Source: Melioribacter roseus (GTDB taxonomy: Bacteria; Bacteroidota; Ignavibacteria; Ignavibacteriales; Melioribacteraceae). From it: DNA of 36,508 bases. This document shows, one piece after another, positions 1 through 7,825 of this stretch. The stretch covers positions 1 through 36,508 of the forward strand of contig DYHH01000030.1 of NCBI GenBank assembly GCA_020724265.1, written 5' to 3'. Within the stretch, counting starts at the first letter, position 1, and each line of letters starts with the position of its first letter. Below the pieces are notes generated by a model, which saw only the letters and a list, made by a program, of their open reading frames with translations, was not told the origin of the DNA and searched no databases. The translations under genes were made by a program, and so were the position numbers.

Positions 1-395
1 TGTTTGAATTTATTTATAAACAATATACTGCTGAAGTATAGAGCTATTATCCCAATACCAAAAAGAAAAGAAAAAAACTCCGGCAATGCAGTGCCGCTAA
101 AAATACTCATACCAATTATAATTCCAACAAGGATAAGTAATAGCGGCATACCGTAAAGAGTAAATGACGCTTTAAAAATTTCCGCACCGGCAATTTCAAT
201 TTGAACTTCATCGCCGACTTTAACACCGAAAGGATCATCAACTTCGATTATTTTTTTATCCTTTTTCTCCGAAGGTTTACAGAAAATTTTTGCGGAACAT
301 TCTTCACAACTCCCGGTTTCTATCAATGCAATTTCTGCATGACCATCGGCGGATGAAAGAACAATTCCTTTTTCTATGATTGATTCACTTTGCAT
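1..395 (-). CDS. rseC: RseC/MucC family protein, 3' end cut by window edge
   Basis: The frame opens at an ATG at 395, ten bases after the rnfB stop, and stays open to base 1, so the C-terminus lies outside the window. The visible part (about 131 residues) starts MQSESIIEKGIVLSSADGHA. It has a cysteine cluster near residues 30-40 (CEECSAKIFC) and a GVKVGDEVQIEI segment followed by two predicted membrane helices. This is the layout of RseC family proteins, which sit in the inner membrane and act on the SoxR-reducing/Rnf system or on sigma-E control. Its place as the last gene of the rnf operon is typical of the family. Family assignment is fairly sure. The exact role in this phylum is inferred. 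Confidence 0.82.
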   Translation of the reverse strand, partial: MQSESIIEKGIVLSSADGHAEIALIETGSCEECSAKIFCKPSEKKDKKIIEVDDPFGVKVGDEVQIEIAGAEIFKASFTLYGMPLLLILVGIIIGMSIFSGTALPEFFSFLFGIGIIALYFSSILFINKFK

Positions 396-404
396 TATGA
401 TTGA

Positions 405-1268
405 CTAAGCTAATTCTTTTTCCATACTTGTACTTTCACCAACCGGGATTTCAATAACAACTTTTTCATTTTTATTTAAATAACCAATAGCACCGGTTTT
501 GCATTTATCAAAGGGTATTTTACTCGAGTCAAATTGAGCATAATTAATCACTGCAAGATTATTATCCATTACAACACCGCCATCGGATTTGCGAGCACAT
601 ATTCCGCAGCCCATACAAGAAACGGAACAAACTTCTTTTGCTTTTTTCGGGTCATCCTGGTTTTTACAAAAAACAAATACTTGTCTATCAGCCGGATGCA
701 TTTCGATAATATTGCGCGGACAAGCTTTAACACAGTTACCACAACCTGTACATAATTCTTCAATTACTTCAGGTAATCCATTTTCATTCATTACCATTGC
801 GTTAAACGGGCAAGCTTCAACACAATCGCCGCCGCCTAAGCAACCGTAATAACATTGTTTATCTCCGCCCGAAACAATTGCCATAGCAGAACAGCTTAAC
901 GGACCATAGTACTCTACCATTTTTTTAACGGCTTCACTGTTGCCGCCTCTGCACAAAATTCTCGGCAGCATTTTTATACTTGCCCCGGCATCAACACCCA
1001 TCACTGCAGCAATATCATGCGCACAATCTTCCCCGCCTACAGGACATCCCGTTACAAGTGCTTTCCCGGAGACTACGTTTACTGCAAAATCATAACAACC
1101 TGCGTATCCACATCCGCCGCAGTTTGCACCCGGTAGTAACTCATTAATCTGTGCAATTTTAGGATCTTCAAAAACTCTAAGTTTCTTATCCGCAATTGCA
1201 AGTCCGCCTGCAAATATAAAACCGAGTCCGCCCATTGTTGCTATAGCAATTAATAAAGTAGCATCCAT
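405..1268 (-). CDS. rnfB: Rnf electron transport complex subunit B (ferredoxin-like Fe-S protein)
   Basis: 287-residue RnfB, the subunit that takes electrons from reduced ferredoxin and passes them into the membrane complex. It has an N-terminal membrane anchor (residues 1-25). Next is a four-Fe cluster domain with the CGGCGYAGC motif near residues 50-58 and a later CP. A pair of ferredoxin-type motifs follows near 140-185 (CLGGGDCVEACP and CTGCGNCVKACP), and a further Cys set, CSVSCMGCGIC, lies near 215-225. A strong Shine-Dalgarno (AGGAGG, minus strand, 1277-1282) sits eight bases before the ATG, inside the end of apbE, suggesting translational coupling. It ends the core rnf gene set. Very secure. 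Confidence 0.97.
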   Translation of the reverse strand: MDATLLIAIATMGGLGFIFAGGLAIADKKLRVFEDPKIAQINELLPGANCGGCGYAGCYDFAVNVVSGKALVTGCPVGGEDCAHDIAAVMGVDAGASIKMLPRILCRGGNSEAVKKMVEYYGPLSCSAMAIVSGGDKQCYYGCLGGGDCVEACPFNAMVMNENGLPEVIEELCTGCGNCVKACPRNIIEMHPADRQVFVFCKNQDDPKKAKEVCSVSCMGCGICARKSDGGVVMDNNLAVINYAQFDSSKIPFDKCKTGAIGYLNKNEKVVIEIPVGESTSMEKELA

Positions 1269-1273
1269 AAATA

Positions 1274-2239
1274 TTACCTCCTAAAATATTGATCGAAGCC
1301 GGAAGATTTAATTATTGTTCCACTGCTGTCGACGATCAATCCTTCAACATTTTTTAAACTCTCAATTATTTTTAGTCCTTCCACCGGTCCAATTACAAAC
1401 ACCCCTGTAGCCAGAGCATCCGCATCAATATTCTTCTCTGAAATGATAGTAACCGCTTGTGTTTCCAAAGACGGAAGTCCGGTTTTCGGATTAATGATGT
1501 GGTGAAATCTTTTATTTTTCTTTTCAAAGAATTGTTCATAATCTCCGGATGTTGCAACCGAAATATTATTAAGGATTACTTTCCCGAGTAATTCATTCTT
1601 TTTCCGGGGATGCTGAATCCCAATTGTCCATTCATTTCCTTCACCAATTAATTCACCACCGGCATTGATTAAGAACTTTTTAATACCGTTATTCCTTAAT
1701 ATTTCTGCCATCCGGTCAACTGCATATCCTTTTGCAATCGCACCGAAATTAATTTTAACCGGTTTAGTTTTTCTTATAAGATTATTCTCTAAAAGTTCAA
1801 TATGCTTCCAACCCACTTTTTCAAGCGCAGACTGGATTTCCGTAATTGACGGTTCATCCGGGTTATCGGTTTCAAATCCTAAAATATCAATATAGGTACC
1901 GATTGCCGCATCAAAACCTCCGTTTGTTACTACATAAAATTCATTACATTTTTGAAGTAAGTAGAAAGTTTCATCATCTACTTTTAGCTCACTTACCCCG
2001 GAATTATTTATAACCCATAAATAATTACTATCAATGTATGTAGAATATTTTCGGTTTATCCTTTCAACTTCTTCAAACGCGGAATTGATAGCTTCATTCG
2101 CAGCTTGATTATCATTATGAATAACTTGAATTTCAATAGTGGTTCCCATTGAAATAGTTGTTCTTTTTATTCTAACTTGTTGAGAGGAACAACCTAATAG
2201 AAAAATTAAAAGTAATATGTATATAAATTTATTTCTCAT
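1274..2239 (-). CDS. apbE: FAD:protein FMN transferase ApbE (lipoprotein)
   Basis: 321-residue ApbE family flavin transferase. It moves FMN from FAD onto a threonine of target proteins outside the cytoplasmic membrane; in this operon the targets are RnfG and RnfD. The N-terminus has a lipoprotein signal with lipobox LLGC and the lipidated Cys at about residue 17. Family features include the MGTTIEIQV start of the domain, the central GAIAKGYAVD segment, HHIINPKTGLPS near residue 245 and DADALATGVFVIG near 280, which carries metal-binding residues. It lies between rnfA and rnfB, six bases upstream of rnfB. Encoding it inside the rnf operon makes co-production of the flavin loader with its substrates likely. 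Confidence 0.96.
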   Translation of the reverse strand: MRNKFIYILLLIFLLGCSSQQVRIKRTTISMGTTIEIQVIHNDNQAANEAINSAFEEVERINRKYSTYIDSNYLWVINNSGVSELKVDDETFYLLQKCNEFYVVTNGGFDAAIGTYIDILGFETDNPDEPSITEIQSALEKVGWKHIELLENNLIRKTKPVKINFGAIAKGYAVDRMAEILRNNGIKKFLINAGGELIGEGNEWTIGIQHPRKKNELLGKVILNNISVATSGDYEQFFEKKNKRFHHIINPKTGLPSLETQAVTIISEKNIDADALATGVFVIGPVEGLKIIESLKNVEGLIVDSSGTIIKSSGFDQYFRR

Positions 2240-2261
2240 ACTTGATACTTGATACTCGATA

Positions 2262-2840
2262 CTAAATAGAAATCAAACCTGAAAAACCCATAAAAGCTAA
2301 AGCCAGTAAACCTGCTACAATTAAAGTAATCGGTACACCTTTGAAAGGCTTAGGAACATCTGCTAAATCAAGTTCTTCTCTAATTCCAGCCATAACAGTA
2401 ATTGCTAACGTAAACCCAGCGCCTGCACCGACACCGTATACAACACCTTGGATAAATGTATAATCTTTTAGAACCATAAATAAAGCTAAACCAAGAATTG
2501 CACAATTTGTTGTAATTAACGGAAGAAATATTCCAAGTGCTCTATATAAAGGTTGACTTACTTTTTTAACAAACATTTCAACAAACTGAACAAGTGATGC
2601 TATGACCAAAATAAAAGAAACATACTGAAGAAATTCCAATTGAAACGGAACAAGCAAGAGATGATAAATCAGCCAGGTTACAATAGCCGTAATTGTCATT
2701 ACAAAAGTTGTTGCCATTCCCATTGAAAATGCCGAAGTAATTTTACCAGATACGCCGATAAACGGACAAATCCCAAGGAAGTATGCAAGGACAAAATTAT
2801 TAACAATCGCAGCAGAAAAGAAAATAAGTATTAGTTCCAT
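2262..2840 (-). CDS. rnfA: Rnf electron transport complex subunit A
   Basis: 192-residue integral membrane subunit with six predicted helices. RnfA pairs with RnfE as an inverted pseudo-symmetric dimer in the centre of the Rnf complex. The two conserved cysteines that in Rnf/Nqr structures help hold a [2Fe-2S] cluster at the dimer interface are present at about residues 25 (FLGICPF) and 113 (TTNCAILGLAL). Length matches the family. Its start overlaps the end of rnfE by ten bases, so the two are translationally coupled. Very secure. Confidence 0.97.
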   Translation of the reverse strand: MELILIFFSAAIVNNFVLAYFLGICPFIGVSGKITSAFSMGMATTFVMTITAIVTWLIYHLLLVPFQLEFLQYVSFILVIASLVQFVEMFVKKVSQPLYRALGIFLPLITTNCAILGLALFMVLKDYTFIQGVVYGVGAGAGFTLAITVMAGIREELDLADVPKPFKGVPITLIVAGLLALAFMGFSGLISI

Positions 2841-3520
2841 TTTGCTTGTCCTCCCATTTCATCCGCTTCTTTCTTTGCTTTCAAGTATTTTTCGATGAGA
2901 TAATTTTTCTCATCTTGTTCTTTCTTTTGCAGATAAGAATTTGCCGCACCAAATAACAATCCTAAAGTAAGAAATGCGCCTGCCGGTAAAATCATTACCA
3001 ACCAAGGTTCATAAAAATCAGGCATAACTTGAAAACCAAGCAAGGTACCGGTTCCAAATATTTCTCTTAATCCGCCTAAAACAAAAAGAGCAATCAAAAA
3101 CCCGGTTCCCATACCTAAAGAATCGAGTAAAGAACGACCAACCGTATTTTTCGAAGAAAAAGCTTCCTGTCTACCTAAGATTAAGCAGTTAACTACAATA
3201 AGCGGAATATAAGGTCCAAGTGCTTTACTTAATTCGGGAAATTGGGCTTTCATTACCAGGTCAACAATGGTAACAAATGTTGCAATTATTAAAATGTAGG
3301 CTGCAATTCTAACCTGCGTAGGTATTAATTTTCTGATTGATGAAATAATTAAACTTGCCGATGTTAAAACAAAAGTAGTAGCAAGCGCCATAGCAATACC
3401 GTTAATTGCAGAAACAGTAACAGCAAGTACAGGACACAGCCCAAGAGCTTGTTTAAATACCGGATTTTGGTCCCACAATCCTTTTAGGTATTCTTTGCTT
3501 AACGTCAATTGTTTTTTCAT
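2831..3520 (-). CDS. rnfE: Rnf electron transport complex subunit E
   Basis: 229-residue membrane protein homologous to RnfA, with conserved cysteines near residues 29 (GLCPVLAVT) and 112 (VVNCLILGRQEAF), the positions that contribute to the membrane [2Fe-2S] site. A hydrophilic tail of about 35 residues follows the last helix. The ATG overlaps the rnfG stop by four bases (ATGA) and its own stop overlaps rnfA, consistent with one polycistronic message. It cannot easily be NqrD, because NqrA and NqrF are absent and RnfC and RnfB are present. Confidence 0.96.
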   Translation of the reverse strand: MKKQLTLSKEYLKGLWDQNPVFKQALGLCPVLAVTVSAINGIAMALATTFVLTSASLIISSIRKLIPTQVRIAAYILIIATFVTIVDLVMKAQFPELSKALGPYIPLIVVNCLILGRQEAFSSKNTVGRSLLDSLGMGTGFLIALFVLGGLREIFGTGTLLGFQVMPDFYEPWLVMILPAGAFLTLGLLFGAANSYLQKKEQDEKNYLIEKYLKAKKEADEMGGQAKWN

Positions 3521-4080
3521 AATTTACCTTCCTCTTTAACAGAGCGAAGCTTTTGCAGTCCCGCATTAATAATATCTACAATTGCAACCGAAGAAATTGT
3601 TGCTCCTGTAATCGCTTGAATTTCATTTTCCTTTGAAGCCGGGGCTCCTTTTATCCAGTCAATTTTGGGCTGAGCAATTAAATCAATAAATTGTTTAGTG
3701 AATGGTTCTTCGGTTACTTTTGTACCCAAACCGGGTGTTTCAATTTGTTCAAGTACTTCCAATCCAACAAGTTGATTTAAATTTTCTTTAACACCAACCA
3801 TAACTCTAATCTTCCCTTGAAAACCGTTCCCCTCATAAGGCATTGCATAGCCTATTACATTTTTATTTTCATCGAAAACTTTATAGAGTTCAAAATCAAT
3901 TGCATTAACTTTTTCATAATCTTTTCCGGTTGGCTGAACCATAAAGATTGCTTTCTCCGTTGTGGCTTTGCGGTGCGTTTCAATTTTAGGAGCAGCCCAC
4001 CCGCTTATTTGAGATAGCATAGCTCCGGAAACAACACCGATTAAAGAGAGTGTGATCAACATTTTGATTACTGTTTTCAT
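3517..4080 (-). CDS. rnfG: Rnf electron transport complex subunit G, covalent FMN carrier
   Basis: 187-residue RnfG with one N-terminal membrane helix (residues 5-25) and an extracytoplasmic FMN-binding domain. The flavinylation motif ITGATISS is at about residues 157-164, with Thr161 as the expected FMN acceptor for ApbE. The ATG overlaps the rnfD stop by four bases. A strong ribosome binding site (GGGGAGG) sits four bases before it, inside the end of rnfD. Length and domain layout are normal. Confidence 0.96.
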   Translation of the reverse strand: MKTVIKMLITLSLIGVVSGAMLSQISGWAAPKIETHRKATTEKAIFMVQPTGKDYEKVNAIDFELYKVFDENKNVIGYAMPYEGNGFQGKIRVMVGVKENLNQLVGLEVLEQIETPGLGTKVTEEPFTKQFIDLIAQPKIDWIKGAPASKENEIQAITGATISSVAIVDIINAGLQKLRSVKEEGKL

Positions 4081-5048
4081 TTCACCTCCCCGAATACTCT
4101 TGGTCTGGTATATCTATTTATCAAAGGAACGAAAGCATTCATAAATAAAATTGCATACATAACGCCTTCAGGCAGACCTCCGAATAATCTTATAATTATT
4201 AATACAAGTGAAATACCTAAACCGAATATCCACATTCCTTTTAATGTCATTGGGGACGTAACCCAATCGGTTGCCATGAACAGAGCACCGAATAAAAATC
4301 CACCTGCTGATAAATGAAATAAAGGATTTGGATATGCAATAGGATCAATTAACCAAAAAATTCCGCCAAAAATAACAGCACCGATAACCATTGCAGCAGG
4401 AACGCGGTAATTCACAACGCCGGCAAATATTAAAAATAACCCACCGATTAATATTGCAATTGCCGAAGTCTCACCTATTGACCCGCCGATATTTCCGATA
4501 AACATTGTGGACAACTCAGTTGCTACGGAATCAAACTTAAAAGCCGAAAGAGGAGTAGCAGTAGTAATTGAATCAACTTCGGTAAAATTCGGTTTTGTCC
4601 AGGTTGTCATCGGTACGGGAAATGCAGCTTGTAGAAATGCTCTTCCAACTAAAGCCGGGTTAAAAATATTGTAACCAAGTCCGCCGAAAATTTCTTTACC
4701 TAAACCAATAGCAACAACAGAGCCAATTGCTGTAAATGCTAAATTAAAATTAGGTGGTAAAATTAATGCAAGAAGTAACCCTGTAATAATTCCGCTTCCG
4801 TCGGTAATTGTAACTTTCTGATTACGAATCTTTTTAATTACAGCTTCGGTACCTACCGCAAAGCCAATTGCAACTGCAATTATTAATAATTGATAAAAAC
4901 CGAAAAAGATCACCGCAGAAATTACAGCAGGAAGCAATGCCAAAACAACAAGCCACATAGCTTGTTTGGTATTCCATCGTGAATGCAGGTGCGGTGAACT
5001 CGCAAGTTCTAATTTGTAAACAGGATTATCAGTAGTTGTAGTAGTCAT
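4077..5048 (-). CDS. rnfD: Rnf electron transport complex subunit D
   Basis: 323-residue polytopic membrane subunit that binds covalent FMN and contributes to ion translocation. The flavin acceptor region reads DSITTATPLSAF at about residues 159-170, and Thr165 aligns with the flavinylated threonine of other RnfD proteins. Conserved GLGYNIFNPALVGRAFLQAAFP precedes it in two shorter blocks. About eight helices are predicted. It is separated from rnfC by 138 bp holding a small dyad, the only sizeable gap in the operon. Confidence 0.96.
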   Translation of the reverse strand: MTTTTTDNPVYKLELASSPHLHSRWNTKQAMWLVVLALLPAVISAVIFFGFYQLLIIAVAIGFAVGTEAVIKKIRNQKVTITDGSGIITGLLLALILPPNFNLAFTAIGSVVAIGLGKEIFGGLGYNIFNPALVGRAFLQAAFPVPMTTWTKPNFTEVDSITTATPLSAFKFDSVATELSTMFIGNIGGSIGETSAIAILIGGLFLIFAGVVNYRVPAAMVIGAVIFGGIFWLIDPIAYPNPLFHLSAGGFLFGALFMATDWVTSPMTLKGMWIFGLGISLVLIIIRLFGGLPEGVMYAILFMNAFVPLINRYTRPRVFGEVK

Positions 5049-5186
5049 TTATTTTTCCAGTAATCTGATTCTTTATCATTATCTTAATCCTAATCTTAAT
5101 CGTTTTTAATTCAGAACTGATTAAGACAGTTCAATAAATTAAAATTGACTTCCGGTTTAAGACCGGAATAACATATATCGCTTAAG
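5049..5186. repeat. Intra-operon spacer with dyads between rnfC and rnfD
   Basis: This 138-bp gap holds no gene. It contains reiterated CTTAATC/CCTAATC units around 5083-5101, an inverted pair CTTAATC (5095-5101) with GATTAAG (5119-5125), and a perfect seven-bp stem with a five-base loop at 5150-5168 (TTCCGGT and ACCGGAA). On the transcribed minus strand the second hairpin comes just after the rnfC stop and is followed by a loosely T-rich stretch. It could attenuate or protect the message between rnfC and the rest, or be an interspersed repeat remnant. Function is inferred. Confidence 0.45.
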
Positions 5187-6524
5187 CTATGCAGATTTTC
5201 GTTCTTTCTGCATTGCTAAAACTCTTTGTTTACCTAATCGTATCCATTGAACAAGCGGGATGTTTGCCGGACAAGTAAATGTGCATGTTCCGCATTCCAT
5301 ACAAACAGTAATATTATACGCTTCGGCATCTTCAAATCTATCAAGTTGTGAAAACCGGGAAAGTTTTGTCGGTATTAATCCAATCGGACAAACTTCAATA
5401 CATTTTCCGCATCTCAAACATGTTGTTTCTTCATGTAAATTTTCTTCGGTTTTTGTTAATATTAAAATTCCCGAAGTAGCTTTGGTAACCGGGGCTGAAA
5501 AATCAAATTGTGCAACTCCCATCATAGGACCACCGATTACAACTTTTGAAGCATCTTCGGTAATTCCTCCGCAGTATTCGATAACATTGGCAATTGGAGT
5601 TCCAACACGTACAATTAAGTTTTTCGGTTCTTTAATACCATACCCGCTTACAGTTAAAGCTGCAGTTATTTGAGGTTCGCCCTTAACAACTGCATCATAA
5701 ATAGCTAAGGCTGTCCCTATGTTTTGTATAACAGCACCGACATCAAGAGGAAGTTTTCCGGGAGGTACTTCACGATTCAATATTGCTTTAATCAACATCT
5801 TTTCGGCACCTTGCGGATATTTTGTTACCAATACTTCCACATTGATATTATCATATTTTGCTGCAGCTTCTTTTAATTTCTTTATAGCTTCTGGTTTGTT
5901 GTCTTCAATTCCAATATAACCTCTTCCGACACCGAGAGATTTCATTATTAGCCTCAATCCTTCAATTACCTCCTCGGTTCTTTCAATCATAAATCTATAA
6001 TCACGTGTTAAGTAAGGTTCACATTCGCAACCGTTAAGAATAACCGCTTCAATGTTTTGATTTGGCTGGGGAGTAATTTTTACAAATGTCGGGAACGCTG
6101 CTCCACCTTGCCCTACAATACCAGCCCATTTAACCCTTTGTTGAATTTCTTCCGGGGCTACGGTTTCAGGATTAAGTGGTTCTTTTAATTCTATTTCGTT
6201 TGAATCAGCTGCGTCAATTATTATCGAATCTTTTGGAAAACCCGAAGGTGTAATTTCGGTTGATATTTTTTTTACTTTACCCGAAACCGAACTATGAATA
6301 GGAACAGATATAAACCCGTCTGCTTCGGCTATTATTTGACCGGCTTTTACATCATCTCCTTTTTTAACTAATGGATTTGAAGGTTTACCTATATGCTGGA
6401 CTAAAGGAAGTATTACCTGCTTAGGATTCGGCATTATTTCAAATGATAAATTTTCACTGAGTTCTTTATATTCAGCCGGGTGAACTCCGCCTTGAAATGT
6501 TTTGGTTGATGTAAATAGTTTCAT
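5187..6524 (-). CDS. rnfC: Rnf electron transport complex subunit C
   Basis: 445-residue peripheral subunit that binds NADH/FMN and exchanges electrons with NAD+. The N-terminal barrel-sandwich-like region is at residues 40-90 (KKGDDVKAGQIIAEADG). A flavoprotein 51 kDa-like Rossmann region contains GQGGAAFPTF and NGCECEPYLTRD near 130-175. Two [4Fe-4S] motifs lie near 370-420 (CLRCGKCIEVCP and CMECGTCTFTCP). It starts at the ATG at 6524 with only a weak A-rich leader, and it is the first gene of the operon. With no NqrA or NqrF, the set is Rnf rather than Nqr. Confidence 0.97.
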   Translation of the reverse strand: MKLFTSTKTFQGGVHPAEYKELSENLSFEIMPNPKQVILPLVQHIGKPSNPLVKKGDDVKAGQIIAEADGFISVPIHSSVSGKVKKISTEITPSGFPKDSIIIDAADSNEIELKEPLNPETVAPEEIQQRVKWAGIVGQGGAAFPTFVKITPQPNQNIEAVILNGCECEPYLTRDYRFMIERTEEVIEGLRLIMKSLGVGRGYIGIEDNKPEAIKKLKEAAAKYDNINVEVLVTKYPQGAEKMLIKAILNREVPPGKLPLDVGAVIQNIGTALAIYDAVVKGEPQITAALTVSGYGIKEPKNLIVRVGTPIANVIEYCGGITEDASKVVIGGPMMGVAQFDFSAPVTKATSGILILTKTEENLHEETTCLRCGKCIEVCPIGLIPTKLSRFSQLDRFEDAEAYNITVCMECGTCTFTCPANIPLVQWIRLGKQRVLAMQKERKSA

Positions 6525-6613
6525 TCTTTTTTCATTTTTTGATTGATTAATTTCAATTGCATATACTATGCCAGATGATACTCAGTTTTAGCACTGATTT
6601 TATGTTCTTTTGA

Positions 6614-6637
6614 ACTCAAAAACCATGTTTTTTGAGT
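6614..6637 (-). terminator. Possible terminator hairpin upstream of rnfC
   Basis: ACTCAAAAA (6614-6622) and TTTTTGAGT (6629-6637) form a perfect nine-bp stem with a six-base loop. It lies between the phosphoesterase gene and rnfC, both on the minus strand. It may end the upstream transcript before the rnf promoter. The stem is AT-rich, so strength is doubtful. No confident promoter was recognised in the remaining 6525-6717 spacer. Confidence 0.4.
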
Positions 6638-6717
6638 AAAATCTAAAAATAAATAGAGAATTTTTTCATTATTGAAAAATGGATTTAGTATATGAGAAAA
6701 AGAAGACCGAATGTATT

Positions 6718-7641
6718 TTAAGCTACATGGGAGGGTACAAGTAATTCGGAACTTAGAAGTGAATTTCCATAAATCAAATTATTCTCCAGTCGATAAACTT
6801 CTGTTTCATAATTTTTATCTGTATCTATTATTAGAATTGATGATGCCTCAGAAAAAGAGTTATCCAGTGATCCGCCGGCATTAATAAACTTAATACCTTT
6901 TCTATAATATTCACGAATTTCATGACTGTGACCATGAAGAACTAATTTTACTTTATTTTCAGAAAACATGTTAATCAACTTTTTCTTTCCACGTAGTTTT
7001 AGAGTATAGCATTCAATTTTTTTCCAATAAGGATTAGAACTCGTTGCCTCTTCGGTGTTTTTATAAAAATGATGATGGGACAAAACTACTTTGTGTGCGA
7101 TTTTTTCATCCGTTTGTGAAAGCAAAGTTTTAATTGCATTAAATTGATCACGATAGATTTTTCCATTTGATGCGAATGGATTTTTTATTCTGGAATAGAA
7201 ATCAATTGTATTGATTCCGATTAGTTGAACATCATTAACATATTTTGAATACGGAAATAATAAATCCTTTCTAGAGAATGAACAATTCTCAAAAAGCTCC
7301 GCAAAGTATACGCCGAATTGACGAACTTTCTCATGAAAATCTGTCTTTAAACATTTAGAAGGAAAATTTAATACGTCATTTACTGTTTGGACTCCGCCAA
7401 AGATATCATGATTTCCGATTACAATAGAGGTCTTTCTGCTGTCGAGTAAGTCAAAAGTTTTTAGTATTTTACGAAAGATAACAAAGTCTTTTTCATTTGA
7501 ATTATCGGAAATATCGCCGGTAATTACTAGATGATCAAAACCAATCTCAAGGGCGAGATTTATTAACTTTTTAGTTTTACCAATATTATTTTTTCTTAGA
7601 TCCGAATTAAGATGGATGTCTGAAATATGAGCAATCCGCAT
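6718..7641 (-). CDS. Calcineurin-like metallophosphoesterase
   Basis: 307-residue cytoplasmic-looking protein with all five motifs of the dinuclear metallophosphoesterase fold: Asp8-x-His10 (SDIH), GD at 42-43, GNHD at 76-79, a His cluster at 189-191, and GHSH at 237-240. The layout resembles Icc/CpdA-type enzymes that cleave phosphodiesters such as cyclic nucleotides, or phospholipid head groups, but the substrate cannot be read from sequence. There is no signal peptide. It is divergent from the sugar operon, and the shared 7642-7825 region carries a Pho-box-like array, so a role in phosphate recovery is possible though unproven. Confidence 0.9.
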   Translation of the reverse strand: MRIAHISDIHLNSDLRKNNIGKTKKLINLALEIGFDHLVITGDISDNSNEKDFVIFRKILKTFDLLDSRKTSIVIGNHDIFGGVQTVNDVLNFPSKCLKTDFHEKVRQFGVYFAELFENCSFSRKDLLFPYSKYVNDVQLIGINTIDFYSRIKNPFASNGKIYRDQFNAIKTLLSQTDEKIAHKVVLSHHHFYKNTEEATSSNPYWKKIECYTLKLRGKKKLINMFSENKVKLVLHGHSHEIREYYRKGIKFINAGGSLDNSFSEASSILIIDTDKNYETEVYRLENNLIYGNSLLSSELLVPSHVA

Positions 7642-7738
7642 AAACTATGTCGTTTTTTGTTTACGAACATACTCAAGTGATGTTAATTAAAAATCAACAA
7701 TATGTTAAAAAATCATTATCATTTTTAGGATTTATCAA

Positions 7739-7777
7739 GTAACAATTTATTAATATATTCTTAACAACCTCGTAATA
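7739..7777 (+). promoter_or_regulatory. Pho-box-like array: four hexamers at 11-bp spacing
   Basis: Four TTAACA-related hexamers sit exactly 11 bp apart: GTAACA (7739), TTAATA (7750), TTAACA (7761) and GTAATA (7772). One hexamer per helical turn is the arrangement bound by OmpR/PhoB-family regulators, and TTAACA with about five-base spacers matches the known Bacillus PhoP Pho box. The array ends 48 bp before the ATG of the sugar operon, with the hexamers reading toward it. It also lies upstream of the divergent phosphoesterase. The regulator itself is not in the window. The repeat is seen; PhoB/PhoP control is inferred. Confidence 0.6.
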
Positions 7778-7825
7778 CTAAGCTTATTCTTTTTACGGAA
7801 TTTTGTAGAAAAAAAATTGAGAGTT

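Noticed and set aside
534-849. Plus-strand open frames across rnfB
   Set aside because: They are antisense shadows of a clearly coding Fe-S protein, without ribosome binding sites or recognisable domains.
5061-5125. CRISPR-like short repeats in the rnfC-rnfD gap
   Set aside because: The CTTAATC words are only about seven bases, unevenly spaced and without spacer units; no cas genes are nearby.
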